This document shows positions 18,386 through 29,013 of a DNA stretch of 64,000 nucleotides, piece by piece. Each line of letters opens with the position of its first letter. Position 1 is the stretch's first letter. The stretch is from NCBI GenBank assembly GCA_016208105.1, contig JACQYS010000003.1, forward strand, positions 113,012-177,011, written 5' to 3'. Under the pieces are notes generated by a model that made no database searches, had not been told where the DNA came from, and was given only the letters and a program-made list of their open reading frames with translations. The translations under genes were made by a program, and so were the position numbers. This DNA is from Desulfovibrio sp. Its GTDB lineage: Bacteria; Desulfobacterota; Desulfovibrionia; Desulfovibrionales; Desulfovibrionaceae.

Positions 18386-19411
18386 ATGATATTCGAAAGA
18401 TTTTTCCGGCTCCTGGGCAAAGACCTGGCAATGGATCTGGGTACCGCCAATACCCTGCTCTACACCCCTGCCGAGGGAATTGTGCTCAACGAACCTTCGG
18501 TGGTGGCCATTGAAACCCGCAGCGGCAATTTGGTGGCCGTGGGCAAGGAGGCCAAGGAATTTCTAGGCCGCACCCCCGAGCGCATACGGGCCATTCGTCC
18601 CATGAAGGACGGCGTCATCGCCGATTTCGAGATCACCAAGGAGATGATCGCCTTTTTCATCCGCAAGGTGATCACCGGTTTCAGGCTTGCCAAACCCAAA
18701 ATCGTCATCTGCGTGCCCACCGGCATCACCCAGGTGGAGAAACGCGCGGTCATCGAGAGCGCCCAGCAGGCCGGAGCCAGGGAAGTCAAACTGGTGGAGG
18801 AGCCCATGGCCGCGGCCATCGGCGCGGGCCTGCCCATCGAGGAGCCGGTTGGCAACATGGTGGTGGATATCGGCGGCGGCACAACCGAAGTGGCCGTCAT
18901 TTCGCTTTCCGCCGTAGCCTACGCCGAAAGCGTCCGCGTGGCCGGAGACGAACTCAATGAGGCCATCCAGCGCTACATGCAGGACCAGTTTCAGCTGCTT
19001 ATCGGCGAGAACATGGCCGAACAGATAAAAATTAAGATCGGAAGCGCCGCCCCGTTGCCCGAACCCCTGACCATGGAGGTCTCGGGCAAGAACATGGTTA
19101 CCGGAACTCCGGGCACCATAGAAATAAACGACGGGCATATCCGCGAAGCCATGAAGGACCCCGTGGCCATCATCGTGGGCGCGGTTCTCAAGGCCTTGGA
19201 AAAGACCCCTCCGGAACTGGTGACCGACATAGCCTCCCGGGGTCTGCTCCTGGCCGGTGGCGGCTCTTTGTTACGGGGCCTGGACACGCTCATAGCGGAC
19301 ACGACCCAGCTGCACGTCATGCTCGATGACGACCCATTGACCACGGTGGTCCGCGGCACCGGAAAGACAATCGAGTACCGCAGGAATTACCAGCAGGTCT
19401 TCATCAACTAA
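18386..19411 (+). CDS. mreB: Rod shape-determining protein MreB
   Basis: MreB is the bacterial actin that guides the elongation machinery under the inner membrane. The 341 residues show the phosphate-1 loop DLGTANTLLYTP, VCVPTGITQVEKRAV, EEPMAAAIGAGLPI, phosphate-2 VDIGGGTTEVAVIS and the adenosine motif LLAGGGSLLRGLD. The amphipathic N-terminus (MIFERFFRLLG) would bind the membrane. mreC, mreD and rodA do not follow; an inositol-phosphatase-family gene starts two bases after the stop. Confidence 0.96.
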   Translation: MIFERFFRLLGKDLAMDLGTANTLLYTPAEGIVLNEPSVVAIETRSGNLVAVGKEAKEFLGRTPERIRAIRPMKDGVIADFEITKEMIAFFIRKVITGFRLAKPKIVICVPTGITQVEKRAVIESAQQAGAREVKLVEEPMAAAIGAGLPIEEPVGNMVVDIGGGTTEVAVISLSAVAYAESVRVAGDELNEAIQRYMQDQFQLLIGENMAEQIKIKIGSAAPLPEPLTMEVSGKNMVTGTPGTIEINDGHIREAMKDPVAIIVGAVLKALEKTPPELVTDIASRGLLLAGGGSLLRGLDTLIADTTQLHVMLDDDPLTTVVRGTGKTIEYRRNYQQVFIN

Positions 19412-19413
19412 CC

Positions 19414-20211
19414 ATGCTCCTAGAAAGCGACGACCTGGCCTCTTTGGCCCTGGAGGCCGGCCGGGCTGTCGCGGCTGCTGGCGATATCATCCGCTCCCAT
19501 TGGGACGAGCCCAGCGACGTAAAGCGCAAAGGCCGCATCGACCTGGTGACCCAGACGGACTTGGCCGTGGAATCGGCCCTCAAGAAGAGCCTGGCGTCAG
19601 TGCTGCCCGGTTCCACGTTCTTGGCCGAGGAATCAGCGGAAAGTCTCGATCCGGGGGAGCTGACCTGGATAATCGACCCTCTCGACGGCACCACCAACTT
19701 CGCCCACCGCCTTCCTTTCGTGGCCACTTCCGTGGCACTCTGGCATCAAGGCCGAAGCGTGCTCGGATTCGTGAACGCGCCCATCATGGGCGAGCTGTTC
19801 CACGCGATCCGGGGGGGAGGGGCCTTCGTGAACGGCAAGCCTCTGTCCGTATCCGGCGTGGACCGGCTGGAGGACTCCCTGGTGGCCACGGGGTTCCCCT
19901 ACACCGTGCGCGAAGACATCCGGGGGCTCATGGACGATCTGGAGCGGATGCTCATGCACACCCAGGGCGTGCGCAGGCCGGGAGCGGCCTCCATCGACCT
20001 GGCATACACCGCTGCCGGACGCTTCGACGCCTTCTATGAGATAGGGCTCAAACCCTGGGACACGGCAGCCGGATGGCTGCTGGTCGAGGAGGCGGGGGGG
20101 CGCGTGAGCCAGTTCGACCCCGGGAGCGCGTATCATCTTCGCTCGCGCTCCATTTTGGCTTCCAACGGCCTTTTGCACCAGGATATTTCGGATCTCTTGA
20201 ACAAATGCTGA
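19414..20211 (+). CDS. Inositol monophosphatase family protein (SuhB-like)
   Basis: A 265-residue Mg2+-dependent, Li+-sensitive-type phosphatase. Metal-binding motifs are present: FLAEESAES, IIDPLDGTTNFAHRLPF and KPWDTAAGWLLVEEAGG. Substrate is probably a sugar or inositol phosphate; a SuhB-like role in rRNA antitermination cannot be judged. The start is two bases after mreB, so the genes are translationally linked. Confidence 0.9.
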   Translation: MLLESDDLASLALEAGRAVAAAGDIIRSHWDEPSDVKRKGRIDLVTQTDLAVESALKKSLASVLPGSTFLAEESAESLDPGELTWIIDPLDGTTNFAHRLPFVATSVALWHQGRSVLGFVNAPIMGELFHAIRGGGAFVNGKPLSVSGVDRLEDSLVATGFPYTVREDIRGLMDDLERMLMHTQGVRRPGAASIDLAYTAAGRFDAFYEIGLKPWDTAAGWLLVEEAGGRVSQFDPGSAYHLRSRSILASNGLLHQDISDLLNKC

Positions 20212-20262
20212 TAGCCGCGCCGCGCTCCAGGGCGCGCGAAAAACGGCTTTCATTTTCCTCTG

Positions 20263-20772
20263 CTACGTAAGAATTCCCTTTTCCAAGACATAGATAACGG
20301 AGGGCGCGAAGAGCTCTCTGAACTCCTGGGACAGGGCGGAAAGCTCTTCGGCACTTGCGGCCAAAAGCTCTCCCCCGAACGTTCCGGTGCCGGAATCAAC
20401 CCGGAGTTTATAGACGGTAAGATCCTCGAAGTCGGTGCCCACGGACGAGGCGAGCTGGCAGCAAAGCAACAGCAGGCCGCATGTTCCGGGAAATTCCGCC
20501 TCCACCAGTCTTTTGGCGGCATCCAATGACGCCTCGCCGGGCTTGATGTGCCCACGGGCAGTGAAATCCCATCTGTCAGGAAAGGATGCCGCGGTTTTTG
20601 GGCGCTTACCGAGCAGAAGCTTGCCGTCGCGGTTGAAAAAAAGTACCAGCGCGGCACGGTGCGGAAGCGATTGGCGGTGGGCCTCGGATGCGGATACGAC
20701 GGCCAGGAGACGGCCGGAAACGTCCACCACCTCCACGGGCTCCGCGCCCTGGGGCGTGTTGATTTCACTCAT
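20263..20772 (-). CDS. NUDIX-family hydrolase with degenerate Nudix box
   Basis: 169 residues with the NUDIX fold order: HRAALVLFFNRDGKLLLGKR, DRWDFTARGHIKPGE and the Nudix helix AAKRLVEAEFPG. The box should read GX5EX7REUXEEXGU; here the first Glu of REU is Leu and one of the EE pair is Ala, while E and R are kept. It may hydrolyse a nucleoside diphosphate derivative poorly or act like IPP-isomerase relatives. It is convergent with the phosphatase gene and divergent from rimI. Confidence 0.8.
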   Translation of the reverse strand: MSEINTPQGAEPVEVVDVSGRLLAVVSASEAHRQSLPHRAALVLFFNRDGKLLLGKRPKTAASFPDRWDFTARGHIKPGEASLDAAKRLVEAEFPGTCGLLLLCCQLASSVGTDFEDLTVYKLRVDSGTGTFGGELLAASAEELSALSQEFRELFAPSVIYVLEKGILT

Positions 20773-20913
20773 CGGAAAAACCTTGAAGAATCGTTTGGCA
20801 AAGGTGCTCCATCAGTCATGACCAGCCCGAAGGAATCGCCAGGCAGCCCCGGAAACCACGAGGCGGTGAAACCGCACAAACTCCGGCCAAAAAGCTGGTC
20901 CGAAGTTGTGAAC

Positions 20914-21387
20914 ATGGTTTCAGTCAGGCCTGGCATGCCCAGGGTGTTGGCCAAAGCCGATATACCCGATCTGGTGGCGCTGGAAAAGCTTTGCTTCTCT
21001 GTGCCCTGGTCCGCGAAGCAGTATGAGACGGTGCTCGGCAACGAGCCGTTTCATGTCTTCGGCATCCGCCAGGATGCGGAGCTGGTGGGGTACCTGACGC
21101 TTTTCGCCGCGGACTGGGAGATGGAGATATTAAACATCGCCGTCAATCCCGCCCATCGCCGAAGAGGGCACGCCCGGCGCATGCTCGACCACGTCTTGCA
21201 TCTTTGCCGCAAGATGGGCATAAAACGGGGGTATTTGGAGGTGCGGCGGTCCAATGTCCCGGCCCAGAACCTCTACGCCGCTTCCGGATTCAAGGAGGTC
21301 GGCGTGAGGAAGCGCTACTACCCGGACAACCGGGAGGACGCCATCATCATGCGCCTTGATATGGAAGACGACGCAACCTCCGCCTGA
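20914..21387 (+). CDS. rimI: Ribosomal-protein-alanine N-acetyltransferase RimI
   Basis: This GNAT acetyltransferase is of the RimI type, which acetylates the N-terminus of ribosomal protein S18. Diagnostic parts are LEKLCFSVPWS, EILNIAVNPAHRRRGHARRML (acetyl-CoA loop), LEVRRSNVPAQNLYAASGFKEVGVRKRYYP and EDAIIMRL. The start is uncertain: ATGs at 20818, 20914 and 20935 are in frame. 20914 gives 157 residues, close to the family length. No start has a strong ribosome site. Confidence 0.85.
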   Translation: MVSVRPGMPRVLAKADIPDLVALEKLCFSVPWSAKQYETVLGNEPFHVFGIRQDAELVGYLTLFAADWEMEILNIAVNPAHRRRGHARRMLDHVLHLCRKMGIKRGYLEVRRSNVPAQNLYAASGFKEVGVRKRYYPDNREDAIIMRLDMEDDATSA

Positions 21388-21533
21388 CCGCGCGTTTGTT
21401 CCCTGGGATACTCTTGCGGGAAGGCTTGGCGCGCCTCAGAGCCTGCGTCAAAGCGGAAACGATGCACCTTGTGTCCGGTACACGCCGTAACCAGAACAAC
21501 CCGTTCTTGATCCGATAAGGAAAGGAGCGTCAC

Positions 21534-22732
<1,199 letters not shown>

Positions 22733-22736
<4 letters not shown>

Positions 22737-23488
22737 AAAAGCTCATGGCCGCCAATTGGAAGATGTACAAGCTGCACCACGAAGCCAAGGACACCGCCGA
22801 TGCGCTTGTGAAGGCACTCAAAGGCGTTTTGTCCGAGGATCGCGAGGTGCTCATCATACCGCCCTTTACCGCGCTACGAAGCGTACGCAAGGCCATAAAG
22901 AAGGTTCCGGGATTCGCCCTGGGCGGGCAGAACTTCTTCCCGTCCATGCAGGGGGCGTTTACCGGCGAGATCGCACCGGACATGCTTTTGGACATGGGGT
23001 GCACGTACGCGCTGGCTGGTCATTCCGAGCGCCGCCACGTCATGGGCGAGTCGGATGATTTCGTGGGCAAGAAGGTGGCTTTCGGTCTGGAGCGTGGTCT
23101 CTCCATGATCCTGTGCGTGGGGGAGACCATTGACGAGCGCAAAGAGGGGCGCTTGGAAGAGGTTGTTCGCCGCCAGATGCTCGAGGGGCTGGCGGGAGTG
23201 GCGGCGGATGTGGCTCCTGAACGCATGAGCATCGCCTATGAGCCCGTGTGGGCCATTGGTACCGGTCTTACGGCCGGCCCCAAGGAAATCCTGGACGCTC
23301 ACGGCCTGGTCCGCTCCATATTGCAGGAGAAATTCGGGGCCAAGGCACTTAAGATGCGCATTCAGTACGGCGGCTCCGTGAAGCCGGAGAACGCTCCTGA
23401 AATAATGTCTCTTGACAATGTCGACGGGGTATTGGTAGGTGGCTCCTCCTTGAGCGCGGACAGCTTCTCCAAGATTGTCACGGCGTAA
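22733..23488 (+). CDS. tpiA: Triosephosphate isomerase
   Basis: Interconverts glyceraldehyde-3-phosphate and dihydroxyacetone phosphate. 251 residues with AANWKMYKLH (catalytic Lys), GHSERRHVMGES (catalytic His), AYEPVWAIGTG (catalytic Glu) and the phosphate loop QYGGSVKPEN...GVLVGGSSL. The start codon overlaps the pgk stop by four bases, and secG follows 34 bases later; all three form one operon. Confidence 0.97.
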
Positions 23489-23522
23489 AGCCACGCGTTC
23501 GAATCATCAATCGGAGATCGAC

Positions 23523-23873
23523 TTGGACACTCTCATCGCAACGGTTCACATTATAGCCTGTGTGCTGCTCGTGGTGCTGGTCCTTTTGCAGGCCGGCAAA
23601 GAGGGCATGGGTGTGATCTTCGGCGGAGGCAGCGGATCGGTCTTCGGCAGCACCGGAGCCGGAGGGCTGCTGGTGAAACTGACCGCCGGATTCGGCGCTC
23701 TGTTTCTGATCACCTCCCTGGCCTACAACTATTACACCGGCGCGGCCCGCAAGCCTTCGTCCTCAGTGATGCAGGGTACGGTAATCGAACAGAAGGCCGC
23801 TCCCGTAGAGAACAAAAAGCCAGGGCAGACCCTCTTCGAGGAACAGAAAGCCCCGGCAGAGAACAAACAGTAA
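23523..23873 (+). CDS. secG: SecG, protein translocase subunit
   Basis: SecG is the small helper subunit of the SecYEG channel. The 116 residues have two membrane helices (IATVHIIACVLLVVLVLLQ and LTAGFGALFLITSLAYNYY) around the loop GKEGMGVIFGGGSGSVFGSTGAGG, the family signature. A TTG start at 23523 is preferred because GGAG lies eight bases upstream and the helix begins at once; the longer frame from 23475 overlaps tpiA. The tail is Lys/Glu-rich. Confidence 0.92.
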   Translation: MDTLIATVHIIACVLLVVLVLLQAGKEGMGVIFGGGSGSVFGSTGAGGLLVKLTAGFGALFLITSLAYNYYTGAARKPSSSVMQGTVIEQKAAPVENKKPGQTLFEEQKAPAENKQ

Positions 23874-23881
23874 TCGATCCT

Positions 23882-23968
23882 GCCGAAGTGGTGGAACTGG
23901 TAGACACACCATCTTGAGGGGGTGGCGGGCGAAAGCCCATGGGGGTTCGAGTCCCCCCTTCGGCACCA
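23882..23968 (+). tRNA. tRNA-Leu, anticodon GAG
   Basis: Acceptor GCCGAAG pairs with CTTCGGC, and the CCA end is encoded. The D-arm has the class II GGTGGAACTGGTAGACAC form. The anticodon stem CCATC/GGTGG encloses TTGAGGG, giving GAG. A variable arm (CGGGCGAAAGCCC) and T-arm (GGGGGTTCGAGTCCCCC) follow. It starts eight bases after the secG stop. Confidence 0.97.
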
Positions 23969-24018
23969 CCAATATGTCCAGGGACGGCCAAACAAAGCCG
24001 CAAACCCTTGGAAAATCA

Positions 24019-24055
24019 CGGAAGCCGGGCTAGCGATAGTCCGGCTTCGTCTGTT
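24019..24055 (+). terminator. Terminator downstream of tRNA-Leu
   Basis: GAAGCCGG-ACT/AGT-CCGGCTTC forms a hairpin around CTAGCGATAG, followed by GTCTGTTTT. It closes the pgk-tpiA-secG-tRNA transcript. Confidence 0.75.
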
Positions 24056-24206
24056 TTGCATGGCCGCATCTCACTGCTGTCCTCAACTATCCACATGAGA
24101 AGCTTGTTCTTCATATCATTAATGAATATTGCTTGCCGTAGAACGCATAGGCGGGAGCTGAAGTAAATAGTAAGCAAGAACAGTTCGTTGTCGCGAGGGG
24201 TTCAGG

Positions 24207-27200
24207 TTGCAAATCAGGGACGATAAATTCTACCCGCCCCAGGTAGACACGCCTCAGTTTCTCTTTCGGGAGAGGATTGTCGACGAACTCCTGCGTCGAA
24301 GCGGTTCAAGTACGCCAACTCTCATACTGGAAGCTCAGGCCGGGCAGGGCAAGACCACCCTCATCAAGCAATTCCTCAATCATTCCGGGATGAAGTCGGT
24401 CTGGTATCAGGTCGGTCCCGAAGACGCGGACCAGGCTTTTTTCCTCCTCGCAATCCCGACCTGCATATCCAAAATGATGACGGATTGCCCTTCCGCGGCC
24501 ACGATGAAGAGTCTGACAGGTGGAGATATTGCACTTTTCGACTTGCCCAAACGGCTCGATCTTTTGCTGGGCGATCTTCAATCCTGTTTGAAGAACGACC
24601 TGTATGTGGTCTTTGATGACTTGCACAATCTGATTGCGCACGAGTCAAGTCTGTTCATACTCAACTATCTGGTTGAAAACGCTCCGCCAAGGCTCCACTT
24701 CATATTGTCCTCGCGTGAACCGTTGCCTCTTGACCTGTGGCAATCTCCCCCGGGCAGCCACAATCTGATAAGAGTCGGCAACCGGGAACTGGCGCTGAAC
24801 GAAAACGAAATAACCGATTTTTTCCATCGGATTTTTAACTTGTCCGTACCTCATGACTCTATTTTGGAGATTTCCACCAGCACGGACGGCTGGGTCATGG
24901 GGGTTGTGCTGCTGGGTCTTCAGATGATGCAACAGCGCGGCATGCCGCTTCCGGTCATGCGTGGAGTAGAACGCCCTGACATGATTGAGTTTTTTCGGAG
25001 AACAGTGTTCACTCCCCTGGAACCGAGACTGCACCGGCCATTGCTTATGCTGTCATTTCTGGAGGAGATTCCTGTGGTGCTGGCTGAGATGCTGACGGGT
25101 GAGCCCGGAATACGGGCTGATCTGGGCACGCTCGCTGGGCGCAACATCTTTATCCGTCCTCTCGATCCGGACTCCTCGGTGTTTGGTTTGCATCACCTCT
25201 ATCGGCAGTTTCTCCGGGAAAAGGCTCAGGAGGAGCTTAGTCCCGACACCATCCTCCTGATATACCGCCAGGCCGGGCATTTTTTCGCCGAGCATGGCAA
25301 TCCGTCGCAAGCGTTACGCTATCTTCTGCAGGCAAAGGACTACGGAGGCATGGAGGCGGTGCTCCAAAAAAGCGGAGCCGCCATGTTGGCAGCCAACCAG
25401 TCAGCCACCCTCACAGCTGTCCTTGGACAAGTGTCTGAACCGGACCTTACCCGCCTGGGCTGGGTCGCCTTCTATCTGGCCCTAGCCCATCTGGACTTCG
25501 CACCCGCACGGGCTCTTCCCCTGCTCTCCAAAGCCTTGGAGGTCTTTACCGCCCGGCAGGACGAACACGGCGAACTGCTCTGTTTGGCCCACATCATTTC
25601 CATTCACATCACGACCACCGGACATTACCGGGAAGGTGAGGCTCTGCTGGCACGAGCGGAAGAGCTCTTCTCTCAGAGAGCGGACACTCTCGACACATAT
25701 ACCACGATTCTGCTTGCCCGCAGTCTGGCTATGGGGCGTTGCATCTTTCTTGCGGACATCGATACGGCCACCCGGTACGCAAGCCTGGCCCTGACTCTTG
25801 CCAGGAATGAACAGCTGGTCAATTTCGAGTCGGGCTTGCTCATGGTCATGGGGTACATCCGGATTTTCGCCGGACACATGTCGTTGGCGCTTATCTGGCT
25901 GGAGCAGGCCGCCGCAGTCATCCGCCGTCCTGAAGTAGGCTCCTTTAACGTCCTCGCCACCAGGATGATGCTGTTCAATTACCTCTTTCATGACGGAGAT
26001 TTCGCGAACTACTTCGACCAGAAAAAACAGCTCATCTCCGCCATTGGCAATGAGCTGGTTTCTCAGTCCATCGCTGGTCCCTTCTGTTATGTTTGGGAAA
26101 TGGACATCGCCATCAACCAGGGCCGGTTCGAGGATGCTCTCGATCTCGCGGGCATGGCCCTGACTCTGCACCCCCCGCTCAGTCCCCATTTGCACAGTCA
26201 AGTTGTGCAGCTTAAGGCTGTTGTTTTGGCTCACCTGCAACAGCCTGGCCTGGCAATGGCCGCTGCTGCGGAATCGACAGTATTACGCGAACAGTCAGGC
26301 GGGTTTTACTTCGTAACGCTCAATAAACTGCTGGTCGGCCTGGCTCATGGTCTTTGCGGGAGTTACGAACAAGCCTTGGAGTTGCTGTCGGACGGGATCG
26401 ACAGTGCCCGGCGGATGCCCACCTCCTATCTCGAAGCCTGCGGGCTTATGCACCGGGGCGCCATCCATCTGGTTCGCGGGGACCCGAGAGCAGCCCGCAA
26501 GGACATTGAATCCGGGCTAAGCCTGATGCGGCGCAATGCCTATCGGCATTTTTGGGCCTGGACTCCCCAGGCAATACAGACGGCCCTTGGATTCGCTGTG
26601 TCCCAGCGGATTGAAATTGACTACGCCCGAAGCTTGGCCGCTGAACGGATCGATGTCGCCCTGCTGGACGATGGAACAGCCATTCCCCTCATTGAATTTC
26701 GAACCTTGGGTGGTTGCACGATTTTATATCGTGGATCGCCCTTGCTTAACGCCGAAGCCTTGACCCCGACGCAGCGCGAGTTGCTGTGCCTGCTTCTGGC
26801 CTCTCCAGGCCAGAAAATGCCTCAGGAGACCGCACAACTCCACTTCTGGCCGGACAGTTCGTCAGCCGCGGCAAAGGCCAAGTTCGACACCATGATGTCG
26901 CGGTTGCGCAAGACATTTGCTGAAGTATTGCCGGAGAATACGGCCCACCACTATCTTGGAAGGGACAAGGGAATAATCCGGCTGGCCCATTGCCGTGTCG
27001 ATGCCCTGGAGTTCTTAAGCGCGGTCAACCGAGGCCTGGAGCACTCACGCTTGCAGGAGTTCTGGCAGGCCGGAAAATCGTTCATAAGAGCGGAGGCGCT
27101 GTGGCAAGGGGAATTCGCACCAGGAATTACCGGTGAAGACCAGATCCGTTCCTTCCGGGACAGTCTTGCCAAGGCGCTGACTCAAATGGCCTTGAGTTGG

Positions 27201-27434
27201 TGCGGGCAGTTGGCCGGAGAAAACCGGCTTCAGCCGGCAATGGATTTTGCCGAAAAAGCGTTGCGTGCAGACCCCCTCAACGACTCCCTGTGGGCGCTCC
27301 TTTACCGTTTGAACGGCAAGCGTTCCGCCATCCAGGCCCGCCAGGTGCTGAACCGTTTTGCGAAACTGCTCAGGGACGAGGACTACCCAGAAAATGAAGT
27401 CGCCGAACTGATAGCAGGCATATCGTCCGCGTAG
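24207..27434 (+). CDS. Large STAND-ATPase transcriptional regulator (MalT/BTAD type)
   Basis: A 1,075-residue putative activator. Residues 1-330 form a STAND NTPase: Walker A EAQAGQGKTTL, Walker B LYVVFDDLHNL, sensor FILSSREPLP. Residues 350-800 are helical TPR-like repeats. Around 830-915 lies a winged-helix DNA-binding domain (LTPTQRELLCLLLASPGQKM, AKFDTMMSRLRKTF), and the last 150 residues resemble the bacterial transcriptional activator domain (VDALEFL, AEKALRADPLNDSLWALLYRL). Start is TTG at 24207 with GAGGGG upstream. Having the DNA-binding domain near the C-terminus but before BTAD is uncommon. The inducer and targets are unknown. Confidence 0.8.
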   Translation: MQIRDDKFYPPQVDTPQFLFRERIVDELLRRSGSSTPTLILEAQAGQGKTTLIKQFLNHSGMKSVWYQVGPEDADQAFFLLAIPTCISKMMTDCPSAATMKSLTGGDIALFDLPKRLDLLLGDLQSCLKNDLYVVFDDLHNLIAHESSLFILNYLVENAPPRLHFILSSREPLPLDLWQSPPGSHNLIRVGNRELALNENEITDFFHRIFNLSVPHDSILEISTSTDGWVMGVVLLGLQMMQQRGMPLPVMRGVERPDMIEFFRRTVFTPLEPRLHRPLLMLSFLEEIPVVLAEMLTGEPGIRADLGTLAGRNIFIRPLDPDSSVFGLHHLYRQFLREKAQEELSPDTILLIYRQAGHFFAEHGNPSQALRYLLQAKDYGGMEAVLQKSGAAMLAANQSATLTAVLGQVSEPDLTRLGWVAFYLALAHLDFAPARALPLLSKALEVFTARQDEHGELLCLAHIISIHITTTGHYREGEALLARAEELFSQRADTLDTYTTILLARSLAMGRCIFLADIDTATRYASLALTLARNEQLVNFESGLLMVMGYIRIFAGHMSLALIWLEQAAAVIRRPEVGSFNVLATRMMLFNYLFHDGDFANYFDQKKQLISAIGNELVSQSIAGPFCYVWEMDIAINQGRFEDALDLAGMALTLHPPLSPHLHSQVVQLKAVVLAHLQQPGLAMAAAAESTVLREQSGGFYFVTLNKLLVGLAHGLCGSYEQALELLSDGIDSARRMPTSYLEACGLMHRGAIHLVRGDPRAARKDIESGLSLMRRNAYRHFWAWTPQAIQTALGFAVSQRIEIDYARSLAAERIDVALLDDGTAIPLIEFRTLGGCTILYRGSPLLNAEALTPTQRELLCLLLASPGQKMPQETAQLHFWPDSSSAAAKAKFDTMMSRLRKTFAEVLPENTAHHYLGRDKGIIRLAHCRVDALEFLSAVNRGLEHSRLQEFWQAGKSFIRAEALWQGEFAPGITGEDQIRSFRDSLAKALTQMALSWCGQLAGENRLQPAMDFAEKALRADPLNDSLWALLYRLNGKRSAIQARQVLNRFAKLLRDEDYPENEVAELIAGISSA

Positions 27435-27568
27435 GGCTCTTCCTATGCGTTGAAAGGAGAGCACGCTCCGGGCACCGTTGTCTGGGCTTGGCTCTTTCGT
27501 GCCGATGGCTGCAAAGCGCTTTTCAACCTCAAGCGCATCTGCGTGTACATTCAGCGTGAAGCGGTTGG

Positions 27569-27805
27569 TTACTTGGATGCGTCCTGCATAATCCGCAAGA
27601 CCTTGTCCTTGCGAAGCTCAAGGATGAGCAGAAAAACATCGCTTCCCTTTGTCCGCCTCTCCCACCATTCCGGGTCCGCGAGAGCAAGGATGGAGTCGGC
27701 CACGGCATCGCGCTTCTCCCTGGGAATCATGCGGATCCGGGACAGGCACATCTCTCTTGCGTCGGCAATCTTATTCTGTACGGAGCTTATGCCGTTGTGT
27801 GGCAT
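27569..27805 (-). CDS. Small protein of unknown function
   Basis: 78 residues, no membrane segment. Starts MPHNGISSVQNK and contains a helical basic middle (EMCLSRIRMIPREKRDAVADSIL) and WWERR. The ATG at 27805 has GGGAG nine bases upstream, which is better placed than for the ATG at 27814. I recognise no family. It stands downstream of the coiled-coil gene on the same strand. Confidence 0.5.
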   Translation of the reverse strand: MPHNGISSVQNKIADAREMCLSRIRMIPREKRDAVADSILALADPEWWERRTKGSDVFLLILELRKDKVLRIMQDASK

Positions 27806-27856
27806 CTTCACCATGCTCTCCCATTAATAGCACGCAAGAGTGTGGTTGAATATAAT

Positions 27857-28423
27857 TCATGTCTTGCGCTTCAATGAAGCAACAAGCTTCTCCTCTTTGT
27901 CCTTGAGGCTTTTGACAAGTCTGTCTTGCTGTTCGCACTTTATCTTTAGAGAACTGTTTTCCTTTTTCAAGGATGAAATCTGGTCGATCAATGCGTTCAC
28001 GTCAATCTTTCCGTCAGCGGTTGAGTCTGCAAGCAGAAGCTTGTATCGAGAGTTCTCCTTCTTAAGGTCATCAATCGTATTTATACTAAGATCAAGTTCA
28101 CGTCGATTATCTAACAGTTCTCTCTTTATGCGCTTGAACGCAGTGATCAACTGCTGGATCTTGTGCGCGTCGTTCGCTATTGCCTGAAAAGAATCCCACG
28201 ATTTTTTTATCTCGGTTACTTTGTCATGCAGCTTGTCATTCTCTGCTTGAGACTCTCTGAGTTGAGATTCCGCCTCTTCCGCGCGCTTTATGGCCAGCGA
28301 CAATTCATTGCGAACTCTTTTCAGATCGCTGCCTTGCTTGCTTAATGCGAACTGGAATTTGGATTTCATCGAGCTCATCATGGCGCGAGCCCGGCCTAAC
28401 AGCCCGGTGTCGAGTAGTCCCAT
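27857..28423 (-). CDS. Coiled-coil protein of unknown function
   Basis: A 188-residue soluble protein. Heptad-rich helices run from about residue 40 to the end (LKRVRNELSLAIKRAEEAES, LKKENSRYKLLL, SLKKENSSLKIKC), broken by an Asp-rich turn ADGKIDVNALID. The ATG at 28423 follows GGAGGTGA, a near-ideal ribosome site, which supports a real gene. Base use is more AT-rich than the flanking core genes, hinting at transfer. No function can be assigned. Confidence 0.65.
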   Translation of the reverse strand: MGLLDTGLLGRARAMMSSMKSKFQFALSKQGSDLKRVRNELSLAIKRAEEAESQLRESQAENDKLHDKVTEIKKSWDSFQAIANDAHKIQQLITAFKRIKRELLDNRRELDLSINTIDDLKKENSRYKLLLADSTADGKIDVNALIDQISSLKKENSSLKIKCEQQDRLVKSLKDKEEKLVASLKRKT

Positions 28424-28559
28424 TCCCTCACCTCCACAAGCTGACGCCAGAATGAATACCAAGTCCCTTGCGGTCAGTATTTTCTATCTGATCAAGGCAG
28501 AGGCGTATATGCTAAAAAGGTCTTGCAGTAGTGCCTGGTATTTATTTCCTGGGAGTGGG

Positions 28560-28830
28560 TGTACTGCCCCAGTTTAGCAAGCATCCGCTAAGAGAGTCTC
28601 GCGGCTAAGGTATTCTGCCTCGAAAACCTCCGGCGACCTGTAGCCGAGAGACGAGTGCAGGTAGTTTGCGTTGTAAGCGTCGGGCCAGGTGTCCAAGGCT
28701 TCCAGGAAGATGCTAGGGCTCGTAAACTCGTTGATCCAGACCAGCTCTGCCTTGAGCGTGCGCATCAACCGTTCTGTGTCAGCGTTGCCTTTGGGATTAG
28801 AGTAGCTGGTGAAGGCCTGTATCGGTCTAT
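28560..28830 (-). pseudogene. 3' remnant of an IS3-family transposase with one terminal repeat
   Basis: The minus strand encodes the end of an IS3-type DDE integrase: QAFTSYSNPKGNADTERL, the TLKAELVW segment after the catalytic Glu, and NYLHSSLGYRSPEVFEAEYL to the stop at 28574. The sequence TGTACTGCCCCAGTTT just outside (28560) looks like the IS end. The two catalytic aspartates, orfA and the other end are missing; upstream of 28830 the frame stays open to 28987 but no longer looks like transposase. It is a truncated, inactive copy. Confidence 0.8.
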
Positions 28831-29013
28831 AATCGTGCTCCGCCCGCCTGTATCCCTGGCCAATGCTGAACCGAATCGGTCCGGCGGTGAGTGAATGGCG
28901 CTCGCCCAGCACCATGACTTCATTGTGGTTCCATGTGTCAGCCGTATGGGCGGACCCCTTGCGCAAGGCGCCCGCCCAGGCTTTCATTCTCTCTCGCGGC
29001 CAAGTTCTTTCAA

